Shown in pieces: positions 53,572 through 62,416 of a stretch of 64,000 nt of DNA. A program made the position numbers and the translations under genes. Source of the stretch: Oleiphilus messinensis (GTDB taxonomy: Bacteria > Pseudomonadota > Gammaproteobacteria > Pseudomonadales > Oleiphilaceae); NCBI RefSeq assembly GCF_002162375.1, contig NZ_CP021425.1:717501-781500 (forward strand), given 5' to 3'. Position 1 is the stretch's first letter; every line of letters begins with the position of its first letter. Below the pieces are notes generated by a model. It did not search any database. It worked only from the letters and a program-made list of their open reading frames with translations, and was not told where the DNA came from.

Positions 53572-54483
53572 ATGTATGAAGGATTTTTTGGGCTTAAAGA
53601 GCAACCTTTTTCGCTGACGCCGAATACCCACTATTTCCTGAATTCGGCAAGCCATCAACAGGCGCTTGAATTGCTTTTGGTGGCACTGCGCAATAAAGAA
53701 GGCTTCATTAAAATCTCCGGTGAGGTTGGAACCGGAAAAACACTACTGTGCCGGATGCTGCTTAACTCCTTAGAGCCACCATTTGTTACGGCCTATATTC
53801 CAAACCCGGTATTATCTGCAGACTCACTGTACCAGGCTGTTGCCGAAGAACTGGGTGTTGATATCGAGCTTGATAAGGGCAGCCATCATTTGCTGAAATG
53901 TTTGAATACAAAACTAATCGAACACGCCTCAAATCAGGAACAGGTGGTGTTGATTATTGATGAAGCCCAGGCGATGCCGGAACAGACGATTGAGGCATTG
54001 CGCTTATTGACTAATCTGGAGACAGAGACGTCCAAGTTGTTACAGGTTGTGTTGTTCGGACAACCCGAATTAGATGAGTTGTTGCGGCAAGCAAGCTTAC
54101 GGCAATTGCAGCAGCGCATTACGTTCCAGCAGCGATTGCAGCCCTTGGACAAGGCGGGTGTTGCCCAGTATGTGAATCACAGGCTCTCGCTTGCAGGTTA
54201 CAACGGACCAAACTTATTCAATCCCGCCGCGCTGAAACTGCTGTATCGGGCCAGTGGTGGTATTCCCAGGCTGGTTAATATACTGGCGCATAAAGCACTC
54301 ATGGTGGCATTTGGTCAGGGGCTTCGAGAAATCGGCACAGCTCAGGTCAGGAGGGCGATAGCGGATACTGAGAGCGCCACGCTTTCACGACCCTTTTGGC
54401 CGGGTAACTGGAAACCCTGGTTATTCTGGCTACCGCTTGTGGCGCTCAGTTGTATTTTGATCGGTGGGGAGATTGGCTTATGA
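53572..54483 (+). CDS. mshM: MSHA biogenesis ATPase MshM (ExeA-like)
   Basis: The 303-residue AAA protein has Walker A GEVGTGKTLLCRM near residue 48 and Walker B VVLIIDEAQ near 128, with the ExeA/GspA start MYEGFFGLKEQPFSLTPNTH. The C terminus has a membrane segment (about 284-300). ExeA relatives help the secretin assemble. The last codon overlaps mshN by ATGA. Confidence 0.92.
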   Translation: MYEGFFGLKEQPFSLTPNTHYFLNSASHQQALELLLVALRNKEGFIKISGEVGTGKTLLCRMLLNSLEPPFVTAYIPNPVLSADSLYQAVAEELGVDIELDKGSHHLLKCLNTKLIEHASNQEQVVLIIDEAQAMPEQTIEALRLLTNLETETSKLLQVVLFGQPELDELLRQASLRQLQQRITFQQRLQPLDKAGVAQYVNHRLSLAGYNGPNLFNPAALKLLYRASGGIPRLVNILAHKALMVAFGQGLREIGTAQVRRAIADTESATLSRPFWPGNWKPWLFWLPLVALSCILIGGEIGL

Positions 54484-55703
54484 GCTTGGTGAATGACATG
54501 CTCAGAGATCTTGATCAACGCCAGTCGAGAGATATTCCTGCAACAGCAGTGCAAGGTTATGGAAGTCTGACCCAGCCTCAATCCCGGTCTTCGGGGTTTC
54601 GTAAAAAAATGGCGATTGCAGCCGTTAGTGTGGGGGGGATGCTTGCGATCATTGGCGCGCTTTATTTTGCGCCCTATTCACCGATCACGCGGTCTTCCAA
54701 GACGGTACCCGATGTCGCGGTAAAGCCTGAAAAAGAAACCGGGGCCGAGCGCCAAGTACCCAAAGAACCGGTTCAACTTGAGACGATTCAACTTGAGACA
54801 CCCACCCCCCATGAAGTGAGTGCGCATAAAAAAGGTTTTGCTACAGTCGCCTCCCCGGTTGAGGAGACCGGAGAAGCCCGATCTGTGTCAGTTGATTTGA
54901 GCGGATCTGAGGTGAACCCACAGGAGACCATTGTGGTGAAGCAGGACGTAAACAGTCTTGTTTCAGGTCATGCTTCAGAGAGCGTTGAATCTGACCCCCA
55001 TCAGGAGCAGTCTGGAAGTGCAAATGTGCCGCAGGAATGGGTATCCGATCCGCGCCCTTCAGCACCAGTCGTCCCGAAGGTTGATGAGCACGTGCCCGCG
55101 CAAGACCAATCTACGCAGTTAACCAAGGTAAAACTCTCTTCCGCTCGAGAACGGGATAGAGATATTGCAAATCAAGGACTTGAGCTGGTGAAGCAAGGTC
55201 GCCAGGGAGAGGCTGTTTCCGCTTTGCTGGAATTTATCTCTGACGCCGAGTACATCGCGGAATCCGGAAAGTTGTTGGCGGGGATGTATTTGCTGCAACA
55301 TGAGGTAGATCATGCATTGAAATTAATTGCGAAACTTGATCCCGAGGATCCCGATGTTCGTTTACTGCATGCCCGCGCACTTGTGCAGACGGGAAATGCC
55401 TCAGAGGCGCTTTCGATATTGGCAGGACGCATTCCGCCGGTGGAGGCGCATGCAGATTATCATGCTTTGCTAGCTGCACTTTATCAGCAATTGAATTTGC
55501 ATGAGTTGGCTATTCAGTATTATGCACAACTGGTGAATGTGTATCCCGATAGTGGGGATTGGTGGGTTGGTTTGGGAATTTCTCTCGAAGCCATTGGCAA
55601 GCGTCAGAGTGCGGTCCAAGCGTATCGTCGCGCAACCACACAACCCGTTGAGACTAAAGAGACTTTGAAGCAGTTTGCCTTGCAGCGAATTGGAAAACGC
55701 TAG
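54480..55703 (+). CDS. mshN: MSHA biogenesis protein MshN (TPR)
   Basis: The 407-residue product starts SLVNDMLRDLDQRQ, typical of MshN/GspB-type partners of the ExeA ATPase. A membrane segment (about residues 42-60), a long Pro/Glu-rich periplasmic stretch, and tetratricopeptide-like repeats from about 225 follow. ATG 54480 overlaps the mshM stop; the in-frame codon 30 bases upstream is inside mshM. Confidence 0.88.
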   Translation: MSLVNDMLRDLDQRQSRDIPATAVQGYGSLTQPQSRSSGFRKKMAIAAVSVGGMLAIIGALYFAPYSPITRSSKTVPDVAVKPEKETGAERQVPKEPVQLETIQLETPTPHEVSAHKKGFATVASPVEETGEARSVSVDLSGSEVNPQETIVVKQDVNSLVSGHASESVESDPHQEQSGSANVPQEWVSDPRPSAPVVPKVDEHVPAQDQSTQLTKVKLSSARERDRDIANQGLELVKQGRQGEAVSALLEFISDAEYIAESGKLLAGMYLLQHEVDHALKLIAKLDPEDPDVRLLHARALVQTGNASEALSILAGRIPPVEAHADYHALLAALYQQLNLHELAIQYYAQLVNVYPDSGDWWVGLGISLEAIGKRQSAVQAYRRATTQPVETKETLKQFALQRIGKR

Positions 55704-55722
55704 AACAGTATTGGTGACCTTG

Positions 55723-57471
55723 ATGTCTGAGCCCAAGAAAAAGATCCGGATCGGTGACTTGCTGATTCAAAATGGTGTGATCAGTGAAGAGCAGTTGTCG
55801 ACCGCGCTACAGGAACAAAAACGCAGCGGTCGAAAGTTGGGGAAAACGCTGATTGATCTTGGCTATGTGGATGAAGACCGATTGTTGAACCTGCTCTCCA
55901 AGCAGCTCAATATACCCTTCGTTCAACTTCGCCATTTCCAGTTTGATAATGACTTGGTTAAGCGCTTACCTGAGGCCAATGCTCGTCGTTTCCGGGCGAT
56001 TGTGCTATCGGAGCAACAGGGAGAATTGCTGGTCGGTATGACCGACCCGATGGATATTTTTGCTTACGATGAAATGGTGCGCATACTTCAGCAGACTGTC
56101 AAGCTTGCCGTGGTGCGGGAAAGTGAGCTGCTGGACACCCTGGATATGGTGTATCGCCGCACCGATGAGATTTCCAATATTGCTGAAGAGCTGGAAGATG
56201 AGCTTGGTGAAGATGCATTCGATCTGGCGGATCTGACCACCTCTGGAGATGATAGCGAAGCGCCTGTTGTTCGTTTATTGCAGTCTATTTTTGAAGATGC
56301 GGTACAAGCCCGGGCATCCGATATCCATATCGAGCCCGATGAAAGTGTAGTCCGTATCCGGCAGCGAATTGATGGTGTATTACAGGAGCACGTCATGAAA
56401 GAGAAGCGGGTAAATGCCGCTGTCGTGCTGCGATTGAAGCTGATGTCCGGTCTCAACATCTCTGAGAAGCGCGTTCCTCAGGATGGCCGATTCAATATCC
56501 GGGTTAAGGGGCGGAGTATTGATGTGCGGGTCTCCACCATGCCTGTACAGTATGGCGAGTCTGTTGTGATGCGGCTCCTGGATCAAACTGAAGGCATGCT
56601 GAATCTGGATGCCACGGGCATGCCTGCTGCCATTCGGGACCGGTTCCGAACCTTGGTCAGTCGTCCCCACGGCATGATTTTGGTCACTGGTCCGACGGGG
56701 AGTGGTAAAACAACAACGTTATACGGCGCGCTGTCGGAACTGAATAAACCCGAAGTCAAAATTATTACCGCAGAAGACCCGGTGGAATACCGTTTGCCGC
56801 GGATTACACAGGTACAGATCAATACTAAAGTCGGGCTGGATTTTGCGACGGTGTTACGGGCCTCGTTGCGACAAGACCCGGATGTCATACTGGTAGGAGA
56901 GATGCGGGATCAGGAAACGGTTGAAATCGGCTTGCGTGCAGCGATGACCGGACACTTGGTTTTGTCGACATTACACACCAACGACTCGATCAGTTCGGCA
57001 ATGCGCTTGGTCGATATGGGGGCGGAACCCTATCTCGTTGCCAGTGCCTTGCTGGGCATTGTCGCGCAACGTTTGATTCGCAAAGTCTGCGAAAACTGTA
57101 AAGACACCTACAACCCCTCCGAGCAAGAGCGGATCTGGCTCCGCACGATGCAACCCTCAGCCCTTGATTCATCAATTCCCTATGTAAAAGGTACCGGGTG
57201 TTATCAGTGTAGTAACACCGGTTATAAAGGTCGTATGGGTGTTTACGAATTACTGGAAATGAATGAAGCGATGCTGGATGCGCTGCGGCGAGATGATACT
57301 GCAGGATTCACGGCAGCGGCACGAAAAAGTAAATCATACCGCCCGCTGGAATTGTGTGCCCTGGATCTGGCGCAAGTCGGTGAGACCACACTGGATGAAG
57401 TGTTCCGATTGTCTGCCACGTTGGAGGAGCATCATGAACCGAATCAGGCAGAAAAGTTGTCGTTATCCTGA
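55723..57471 (+). CDS. mshE: MSHA extension ATPase MshE (c-di-GMP binding)
   Basis: The GspE/PilB-type ATPase powers pilus extension. The 582-residue product has two adjacent MshEN motifs at about residues 8-32 (IRIGDLLIQNGVISEEQL) and 36-60 (RKLGKTLIDLGYVDEDRL), the module that binds cyclic di-GMP in V. cholerae MshE. Walker A GPTGSGKTTTLYG lies near 323; the Asp box, Walker B VILVGEMRD and His box HLVLSTLHTND follow. A tetracysteine zinc site is CENC...CYQC. The start ATG 55723 is 19 bases after mshN. Confidence 0.97.
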   Translation: MSEPKKKIRIGDLLIQNGVISEEQLSTALQEQKRSGRKLGKTLIDLGYVDEDRLLNLLSKQLNIPFVQLRHFQFDNDLVKRLPEANARRFRAIVLSEQQGELLVGMTDPMDIFAYDEMVRILQQTVKLAVVRESELLDTLDMVYRRTDEISNIAEELEDELGEDAFDLADLTTSGDDSEAPVVRLLQSIFEDAVQARASDIHIEPDESVVRIRQRIDGVLQEHVMKEKRVNAAVVLRLKLMSGLNISEKRVPQDGRFNIRVKGRSIDVRVSTMPVQYGESVVMRLLDQTEGMLNLDATGMPAAIRDRFRTLVSRPHGMILVTGPTGSGKTTTLYGALSELNKPEVKIITAEDPVEYRLPRITQVQINTKVGLDFATVLRASLRQDPDVILVGEMRDQETVEIGLRAAMTGHLVLSTLHTNDSISSAMRLVDMGAEPYLVASALLGIVAQRLIRKVCENCKDTYNPSEQERIWLRTMQPSALDSSIPYVKGTGCYQCSNTGYKGRMGVYELLEMNEAMLDALRRDDTAGFTAAARKSKSYRPLELCALDLAQVGETTLDEVFRLSATLEEHHEPNQAEKLSLS

Positions 57472-57516
57472 AGGGCTAAGATTGAAGCGTAACGTTATGG
57501 ATGGTTCTAAGTAGAT

Positions 57517-58746
57517 ATGCCATTGTTTGCCTATAAAGCGCGAGATGCGAAAGGGGTTGCGGTAAGTGGGAGTGTGGAAGCTGTGAGCCAGCAAGCCGTT
57601 GCCGGTGATTTGCTCAAGAAAGGGTTTACACCGATTCAAATTGTGGAAACCCGCGAGTCCGTAGATGTTATGGCCAAGCTCAAGGGGTTAAAGGTTTTTG
57701 AGCGCAAAGTCGGGCTTGAGGAAACGATCATTTTTACCCGGCAGATGTATGCGCTGACCCGTGCGGGTATACCCATTATTCGGGCAATGCGGGGTCTTGC
57801 AGAATCCAGTCGTTCGCCGAAATTGAAGGAAACCCTGCTGGACGTGACTGCGAGGCTGGAATCCGGGGTTAACTTGGCGACTTCGATGCAATCTCACCCC
57901 GAAGTCTTCTCGGATTTGTACATCAGTATGATTCATGTTGGTGAAAACACAGGTCAGCTTGAGGAGGCTTTTGAACAGCTGAGCCTGGCCCTGGAATTGG
58001 AGCGGGAAACCCGAAAGCGTATCAAGCAGGCAACCCGCTATCCAATTATTGTCGTGGTAGCGCTGTTGGCGGCGTTATTCGTTGTGAACTTTTTTGTTAT
58101 CCCGAAATTTGCAGGTGTATTTGCAAAATTCGGGGCAGACCTGCCCATATTTACCAAAGTATTAGTGGCAACTTCCAATTTTTTCCTTGAGTACTGGTGG
58201 CTCATTATCGGGGGCCTGATCGGTGCGGTTTACGGTTTTCTGGCCTGGATTAAAACGGAACCGGGACGGCTCAAATGGGACGAGAAAAAAATGCGCCTGC
58301 CCATTATCGGCAGTTTGTTCGAGTTTATTTCATTGAGCCGGTTTGCCCGCAATTTTGCCATGATGCTTTCCGCCGGTATGCCGATCACCCATGCCCTCGC
58401 GGTCACGGCTGATTCAGTCAATAACCGTTATATCGGAATGCATGTTCGCACCATGCGTACAGGGATAGAGCGGGGTGATAGCCTGTTACGGGTTGCTAAT
58501 GCAACGGGGATGTTTACACCGCTTGTGTTGCAGATGATGGCAGTAGGCGAAGAGACAGGACAAGTCGATAAGCTGCTTTTGAATGTGGCGGATTTTTATG
58601 ATGAAGAAGTGGATTATGGTTTGAAGCGACTGGCGGAATCCATTGAACCGATCCTGATCTTTGCGATGGGCATTCTGGTGCTGGTTCTGGCGCTCGGTGT
58701 CTTCCTGCCCATTTGGGATCTGGGCAAGGCCGCTCTCGGCAAATAA
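57517..58746 (+). CDS. mshG: MSHA platform protein MshG (PilC/GspF family)
   Basis: The inner-membrane platform couples MshE to pilin. The 409-residue product has two GspF domains and three membrane segments (about 170-195, 215-240, 375-400). IFTRQMYALTRAGIPIIRAM and FARNFAMMLSAGMPITHAL are the paired family signatures. Confidence 0.95.
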   Translation: MPLFAYKARDAKGVAVSGSVEAVSQQAVAGDLLKKGFTPIQIVETRESVDVMAKLKGLKVFERKVGLEETIIFTRQMYALTRAGIPIIRAMRGLAESSRSPKLKETLLDVTARLESGVNLATSMQSHPEVFSDLYISMIHVGENTGQLEEAFEQLSLALELERETRKRIKQATRYPIIVVVALLAALFVVNFFVIPKFAGVFAKFGADLPIFTKVLVATSNFFLEYWWLIIGGLIGAVYGFLAWIKTEPGRLKWDEKKMRLPIIGSLFEFISLSRFARNFAMMLSAGMPITHALAVTADSVNNRYIGMHVRTMRTGIERGDSLLRVANATGMFTPLVLQMMAVGEETGQVDKLLLNVADFYDEEVDYGLKRLAESIEPILIFAMGILVLVLALGVFLPIWDLGKAALGK

Positions 58747-58810
58747 TGCAGGCTTGAGTTAGCAAAAAAGGCGAATCAGATTGACCAGGGGCTCCCACAC
58801 GAGATCGTTG

Positions 58811-59386
58811 ATGTACCAGTTTGCTGCAGAAAAGGGACTGATTTTCTGGCTGAGCGTGTGCATTATCGCCATTCTGGTTTGGCAATTGCTGGATAGAATT
58901 GAGGCCGAATCAGAGCGTCTGGAAGCGGTAATGGTCATCACCGTTCTGGCGGAATTGCGGGAGCTTATGGTGGTCAAGACGGCCGAAAAACTGGCTCAGA
59001 ACCGTATGGGTGATTTGAAAAAGTTTGTAAATACTAACCCCATGAAGTGGCTCGAAGTCCAACCTTTGAACTATAGTGAAAGTAACCTCGAAAAAAACAA
59101 GCAAGAGGTTGATTTGCCGGGGCACTGGTATTTCAACGATGATTCGGGTGAATTGGTTTATCAGGTGAGAAATAGTTCGGCATTGATAACGGATGGTGAA
59201 CCGGGCCGACTTCGTTTTCGAGTGCAACTGAATTTTCTGGATCGCAATGGCAATGGTCATTGGGATGCAGGGCAAGATCGAGTATTAGGTCTGAGACTGG
59301 AGTCATTGCAAAGCTTTAAATGGTCGGTTTTGAATTGGCGGGGCATGTCGAGCGTAACGCCTCCCGTAGAGCCTGGGCAAAATTAG
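58811..59386 (+). CDS. mshF: MSHA biogenesis protein MshF
   Basis: The 191-residue product has one membrane segment near the N terminus (about residues 10-27, LIFWLSVCIIAILVWQLL) and a soluble remainder with DRNGNGHWDAGQDRVLGLR, an Asp-rich loop. Identity rests on position between mshG and mshB, single-span topology and length. ATG 58811 is used; a TTG at 58781 behind AAAAAAGGCGAA is a possible longer start (201 residues). Its molecular role is not known. Confidence 0.7.
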   Translation: MYQFAAEKGLIFWLSVCIIAILVWQLLDRIEAESERLEAVMVITVLAELRELMVVKTAEKLAQNRMGDLKKFVNTNPMKWLEVQPLNYSESNLEKNKQEVDLPGHWYFNDDSGELVYQVRNSSALITDGEPGRLRFRVQLNFLDRNGNGHWDAGQDRVLGLRLESLQSFKWSVLNWRGMSSVTPPVEPGQN

Positions 59387-59429
59387 TTAGTGTAAGAACA
59401 AGTGTAATCATAAGTATAAGGGGTCGGAG

Positions 59430-59969
59430 TTGGTAAGCTGCACGAGTAAGTTGAGCCCAGCAGAATCTACCAGGGTAAAAGACCAACAGGGGTTTACCCT
59501 GATCGAGCTGGTGGTTGTCATCGCCGTTCTGGCAATACTGGCGGCTGTGGCGCTACCACGTTTCGCGGACATCGCAGAAGAGGCTCACAGCGCTGCGATT
59601 GAAGGCGCAAGCGGAGCCCTGAGTGCTGCGGTGGTATTAACTCGCTCACAATGGTTGGCTATTGGCTCACCTGGTGCGACTCTGAATCTGCCTGGCTATG
59701 GTGATGAAACGGTTGATGTCAGTATTGCTGGTTGGCCTACTGGCAGTAACGGCAATACCAACCCGGATGGTATGAACGCGGCGGAGTGCGTCGGTATATG
59801 GGGGGCACTATTGCAGGCGAATGCGCCCTCAGTATCCACCACGACAGGCGACGATTACTTGGCTTCAATTAATGGCGGGAATTGCCGCTATGTATATCAG
59901 TTGAATGCCAATGGGAGTTATATCGAGTACGACCCGAATTCGGGTGAAGTGACAACGACCCTGTTGTAG
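59430..59969 (+). CDS. mshB: MSHA minor prepilin MshB-like
   Basis: A type IV prepilin with an unusually long leader: cleavage is expected after Gly21 of KDQQG, before FTLIELVVVIAVLAILAAVA. Glu5 of the mature protein is present. The 179-residue frame uses a TTG start (59430) after GGGGTCGGAG; two cysteines near the C terminus suggest a disulfide loop. A shorter start would still contain the cleavage site only if non-ATG codons are used. It precedes mshA as in Vibrio. Confidence 0.85.
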   Translation: MVSCTSKLSPAESTRVKDQQGFTLIELVVVIAVLAILAAVALPRFADIAEEAHSAAIEGASGALSAAVVLTRSQWLAIGSPGATLNLPGYGDETVDVSIAGWPTGSNGNTNPDGMNAAECVGIWGALLQANAPSVSTTTGDDYLASINGGNCRYVYQLNANGSYIEYDPNSGEVTTTLL

Positions 59970-60011
59970 TGGTCGATACTACAAATTGTATAAACAGATT
60001 TAATTAAACTT

Positions 60012-60024
60012 GGGGGAAGTCCCC
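60012..60024 (+). promoter_or_regulatory. mshA 5' leader hairpin and ribosome binding region
   Basis: GGGG-GAAGT-CCCC can fold in the leader of mshA, 26 bases before the strong GGAGG site at 60039-60043. TTGTAG (59964) and TTGTAT (59986) upstream, 16 bases apart, could be a pilin promoter but are weak. Confidence 0.4.
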
Positions 60025-60050
60025 GTAGATCCAATGTTGGAGGTAGTTGA

Positions 60051-60497
60051 ATGAAGAAGCAACAAGGTTTTACGCTGATTGAATTGATCATGGTTATCGT
60101 GATACTGGGTATTCTGTCAGCATTTGCGTTGCCACGTTTTGCGGATCTGGGCAGTGAAGCCCGGGAAGCGGCACTGCAAGGAGCCTATGGAGCCATTAAA
60201 TCTGCAGCGGCAATTGCGCATTCTAAATCGTTGGCGTCGGGGGCGAGTGCTAACGCGTCGATCTCTCTCGAGGGGTCCAGTATCACAATGGCGAATAAGT
60301 ATCCTACGGCGGATGCTGCTGGTATTTTAGAGGCTGCGCAAATCACCTCTACTGACTTTACCATCACTGCTGGTAATCCAGTTATCGTTTCGCCAATTGG
60401 TGTCAATTCGAATACGAATTGTCGTGTCGAATATACTCAAGCGGCATCAGCGGGCGCGTCGCCCACGATTTCAATCGATACCGGTACCTGTGATTAA
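60051..60497 (+). CDS. mshA: Major MSHA pilin MshA
   Basis: The major type IVa pilin. The 148-residue product has a six-residue leader MKKQQG cleaved by the prepilin peptidase before FTLIELIMVIVILGILSAFA, with Glu5. Two cysteines near the C terminus (TNCRVEY and TGTCD) form the usual disulfide loop. The excellent GGAGG binding site and its own possible promoter fit high expression. The similarity of the first 40 residues to the preceding mshB product shows paralogy. Confidence 0.95.
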   Translation: MKKQQGFTLIELIMVIVILGILSAFALPRFADLGSEAREAALQGAYGAIKSAAAIAHSKSLASGASANASISLEGSSITMANKYPTADAAGILEAAQITSTDFTITAGNPVIVSPIGVNSNTNCRVEYTQAASAGASPTISIDTGTCD

Positions 60498-60517
60498 TTG
60501 GTCTGAGTAGCACTTGT

Positions 60518-60541
60518 GAGGCCTGCTTCGGGCAGGTCCTC
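60518..60541 (+). promoter_or_regulatory. Hairpin after mshA
   Basis: GAGG-CCTGC-TTCGG-GCAGG-T-CCTC forms a 9-bp stem with one bulged T, with no T tract after it. It is a better candidate for 3' stabilisation of the pilin mRNA or partial attenuation than for full termination. Confidence 0.55.
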
Positions 60542-60559
60542 AGAAACACGGGAGGGATT

Positions 60560-60607
60560 GTGATCTGTAGTGAACTGATCTGTAGTCAACTGATTCCCGA
60601 AATATGA
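60560..60607 (+). CDS. Possible 15-codon leader frame overlapping the mshC start
   Basis: GTG 60560 follows GGAGGGATT and opens a 15-residue frame (MICSELICSQLIPEI) whose TGA overlaps the mshC ATG as ATGA. It is built from two in-frame copies of a 15-bp repeat. mshC lacks its own binding site, so coupling through this frame is plausible. Spacing from GGAGG to GTG is short (4 bases), and nothing proves translation. Confidence 0.35.
   Translation: MICSELICSQLIPEI
60561..60590 (+). repeat. Tandem 15-bp repeat
   Basis: TGATCTGTAGTGAAC (60561-60575) and TGATCTGTAGTCAAC (60576-60590) differ by one base; TGAT of a third unit follows. Confidence 0.9.
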
Positions 60608-61074
60608 AAAGTTCTGGATTTACACTGGTCGAGCTGGTCATTGTTCTTGTTGTAGTCGGTATTTTATCGGTAACTGCAATGGGGCTTTTTGCCAGCCGCG
60701 CTGACTTTTCCGCCTCCTTGGCAAAAGACCAGTTTATCGCGTCGCTGCTGACGGCTCAGCAACGCGCGTTAGCCCACCATAGTAGTTCTCCGGTTTTGTT
60801 CACCGTGTTGCAAAGCGCAGATGGAAGCGACTGGATACTCACCGTGTCCCAAGGCACTGAAAGTTTCACCGAAAAGACCATAGAGCGAGCGGGTGCCGTC
60901 TTGCAAATCGGTGGTGTTACGCTCGCAGATGGGGGCAACCGGGTGGTGAGCTTCAGTGGTTCGGGAGAAACTCTGGAAGGCAGTGACTTGACTTGGCGTT
61001 TTACCGGGGAGAGCACGCACCAGTTCTGCCTGGGTGAAGCCGGCTTTGCCTACTCTGGAGCTTGCGTTCCATGA
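60604..61074 (+). CDS. mshC: MSHA minor prepilin MshC
   Basis: The 156-residue product has a five-residue leader MKSSG before FTLVELVIVLVVVGILSVTA, the prepilin hallmark with Glu5. A C-terminal Cys pair (HQFCLGE and SGACVP) is present. The family resembles GspH-type minor pseudopilins that form the tip complex. Its stop overlaps mshD as ATGA. Confidence 0.88.
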   Translation: MKSSGFTLVELVIVLVVVGILSVTAMGLFASRADFSASLAKDQFIASLLTAQQRALAHHSSSPVLFTVLQSADGSDWILTVSQGTESFTEKTIERAGAVLQIGGVTLADGGNRVVSFSGSGETLEGSDLTWRFTGESTHQFCLGEAGFAYSGACVP

Positions 61075-61628
61075 CCTCTGTAACCCCTCACCATGCTACA
61101 GGTTCTGCATCCTGCACCAAGGCAAAGGGTGTTACGTTGGTTGAATTGGTCATTACAATTGTGATTATCTCCATCGCAATTGTAGGGGTTATTTCCGCTT
61201 TTTCGTCCAGTGTCGGGCGAAGTGCAGATCCTCTGTGGCAATTCAAGAGCCTTAAATTGGCGCAGTTCTATCTTGATGAAATTCAGGCCAAGGCATTCGA
61301 TGAGTCGACACCACTGGGCGGTGTTCCCCCATCAACCTCGATTGATTGTGGGTCTTTGGGACCGGAAGAAGCGAATCGCGATGAATTTGATGATGTTGAT
61401 GATTACATCATGGCGAATCAGGCACCCGCAATCCTATCGACATCGGGTATGGTTCTGGACAGCAGTTATCAAGATTACCGCATTACCATTACGGTCAGCT
61501 GTGATGGCACGGCCCTGGGATTTGCCACTAATGATCGTGTCAAACGGATTACCCTGACCGTTGTGCCACCAGAATCGATTGCCAATGCGGACACGATGCA
61601 GTTTACCCTCTACCGGAGTAATTTCTAA
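61071..61628 (+). CDS. mshD: MSHA minor prepilin MshD
   Basis: The 185-residue product has a 20-residue leader ending TKAKG before VTLVELVITIVIISIAIVGV; Val replaces the usual Phe at +1 while Glu5 is kept. WQFKSLKLAQFYLDEIQAKA after the membrane helix is typical of MshD. ATG 61071 overlaps the mshC stop; a TTG nine bases upstream is unnecessary. Confidence 0.87.
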   Translation: MTSVTPHHATGSASCTKAKGVTLVELVITIVIISIAIVGVISAFSSSVGRSADPLWQFKSLKLAQFYLDEIQAKAFDESTPLGGVPPSTSIDCGSLGPEEANRDEFDDVDDYIMANQAPAILSTSGMVLDSSYQDYRITITVSCDGTALGFATNDRVKRITLTVVPPESIANADTMQFTLYRSNF

Positions 61629-62416
61629 TGTTTGCCAGAAGCAAGTCCGCAGATGGGTTTACCCTGATCGAGTTGTTGATGGTGATCGTGATCGCCAGCA
61701 TCCTGGGAGTCGGCGTGGTACAGTTCATCGTGCACTCAATGCAAGGGGTGCTTGATACGGCAGGACGACAACAGATGGCTGTGACCGGAGCACTTCTCGC
61801 AGAGCGAATCACGCGGGAAATGCGAGAAGCGCTACCCAACAGTGTCCGTGTTTTCAGCATGAATGGCGCAACGGATAACTGTGTGGAGTGGATTCCGATC
61901 ATTGGGGCAGCTAACTACATTGATGAAGTCGGATCGGGTGCTGTAACCGATTGGCAGGTGATGGTGCCCGAAGCGAATGAGTCTGTTTCCGGTTATGTTG
62001 CAGTTTATCCCATAATGGTCGAGGCTTTGTATCCCAATGGCGTGAATCAGGCCATCACGCCTGCGGTCATTACGTTTCCCGCAGGGGCTCTGGCAACCGT
62101 TGATCTGTCCGGGCAGACATTTCCTGCAGATTCACCGAATCGGCGCTATTTCGTGGTGACAGAACCAGAGAGCCTTTGTTTTATCTCAGGCTATCTTTAC
62201 CGCTATTCAAGTTACGGCTTCGATCTGAATGTGGGGAGCAGTCAGACAAGTGGTGTCCGTCAAACCGTAGCGGGTGGGATAGGTTCAGGGCTGTTTGATT
62301 TTTTACCGTCATCTTTAGTGCGTAATGCGGTGTTATCCATGCAAATTTCGATGGTTTCCAGTACGGAAGAATCGGTGTCGATTAATCAGCAGGTACAAGT
62401 TCGAAATGTGCCCTAG
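61628..62416 (+). CDS. mshO: MSHA minor prepilin MshO
   Basis: The 262-residue product has the leader MFARSKSADG before FTLIELLMVIVIASILGVGV. The long globular part is in keeping with PilW/GspJ-type minor pilins. It overlaps mshD (TAATG) and mshP (11 bases), which suggests coordinated synthesis. Confidence 0.87.
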   Translation: MFARSKSADGFTLIELLMVIVIASILGVGVVQFIVHSMQGVLDTAGRQQMAVTGALLAERITREMREALPNSVRVFSMNGATDNCVEWIPIIGAANYIDEVGSGAVTDWQVMVPEANESVSGYVAVYPIMVEALYPNGVNQAITPAVITFPAGALATVDLSGQTFPADSPNRRYFVVTEPESLCFISGYLYRYSSYGFDLNVGSSQTSGVRQTVAGGIGSGLFDFLPSSLVRNAVLSMQISMVSSTEESVSINQQVQVRNVP

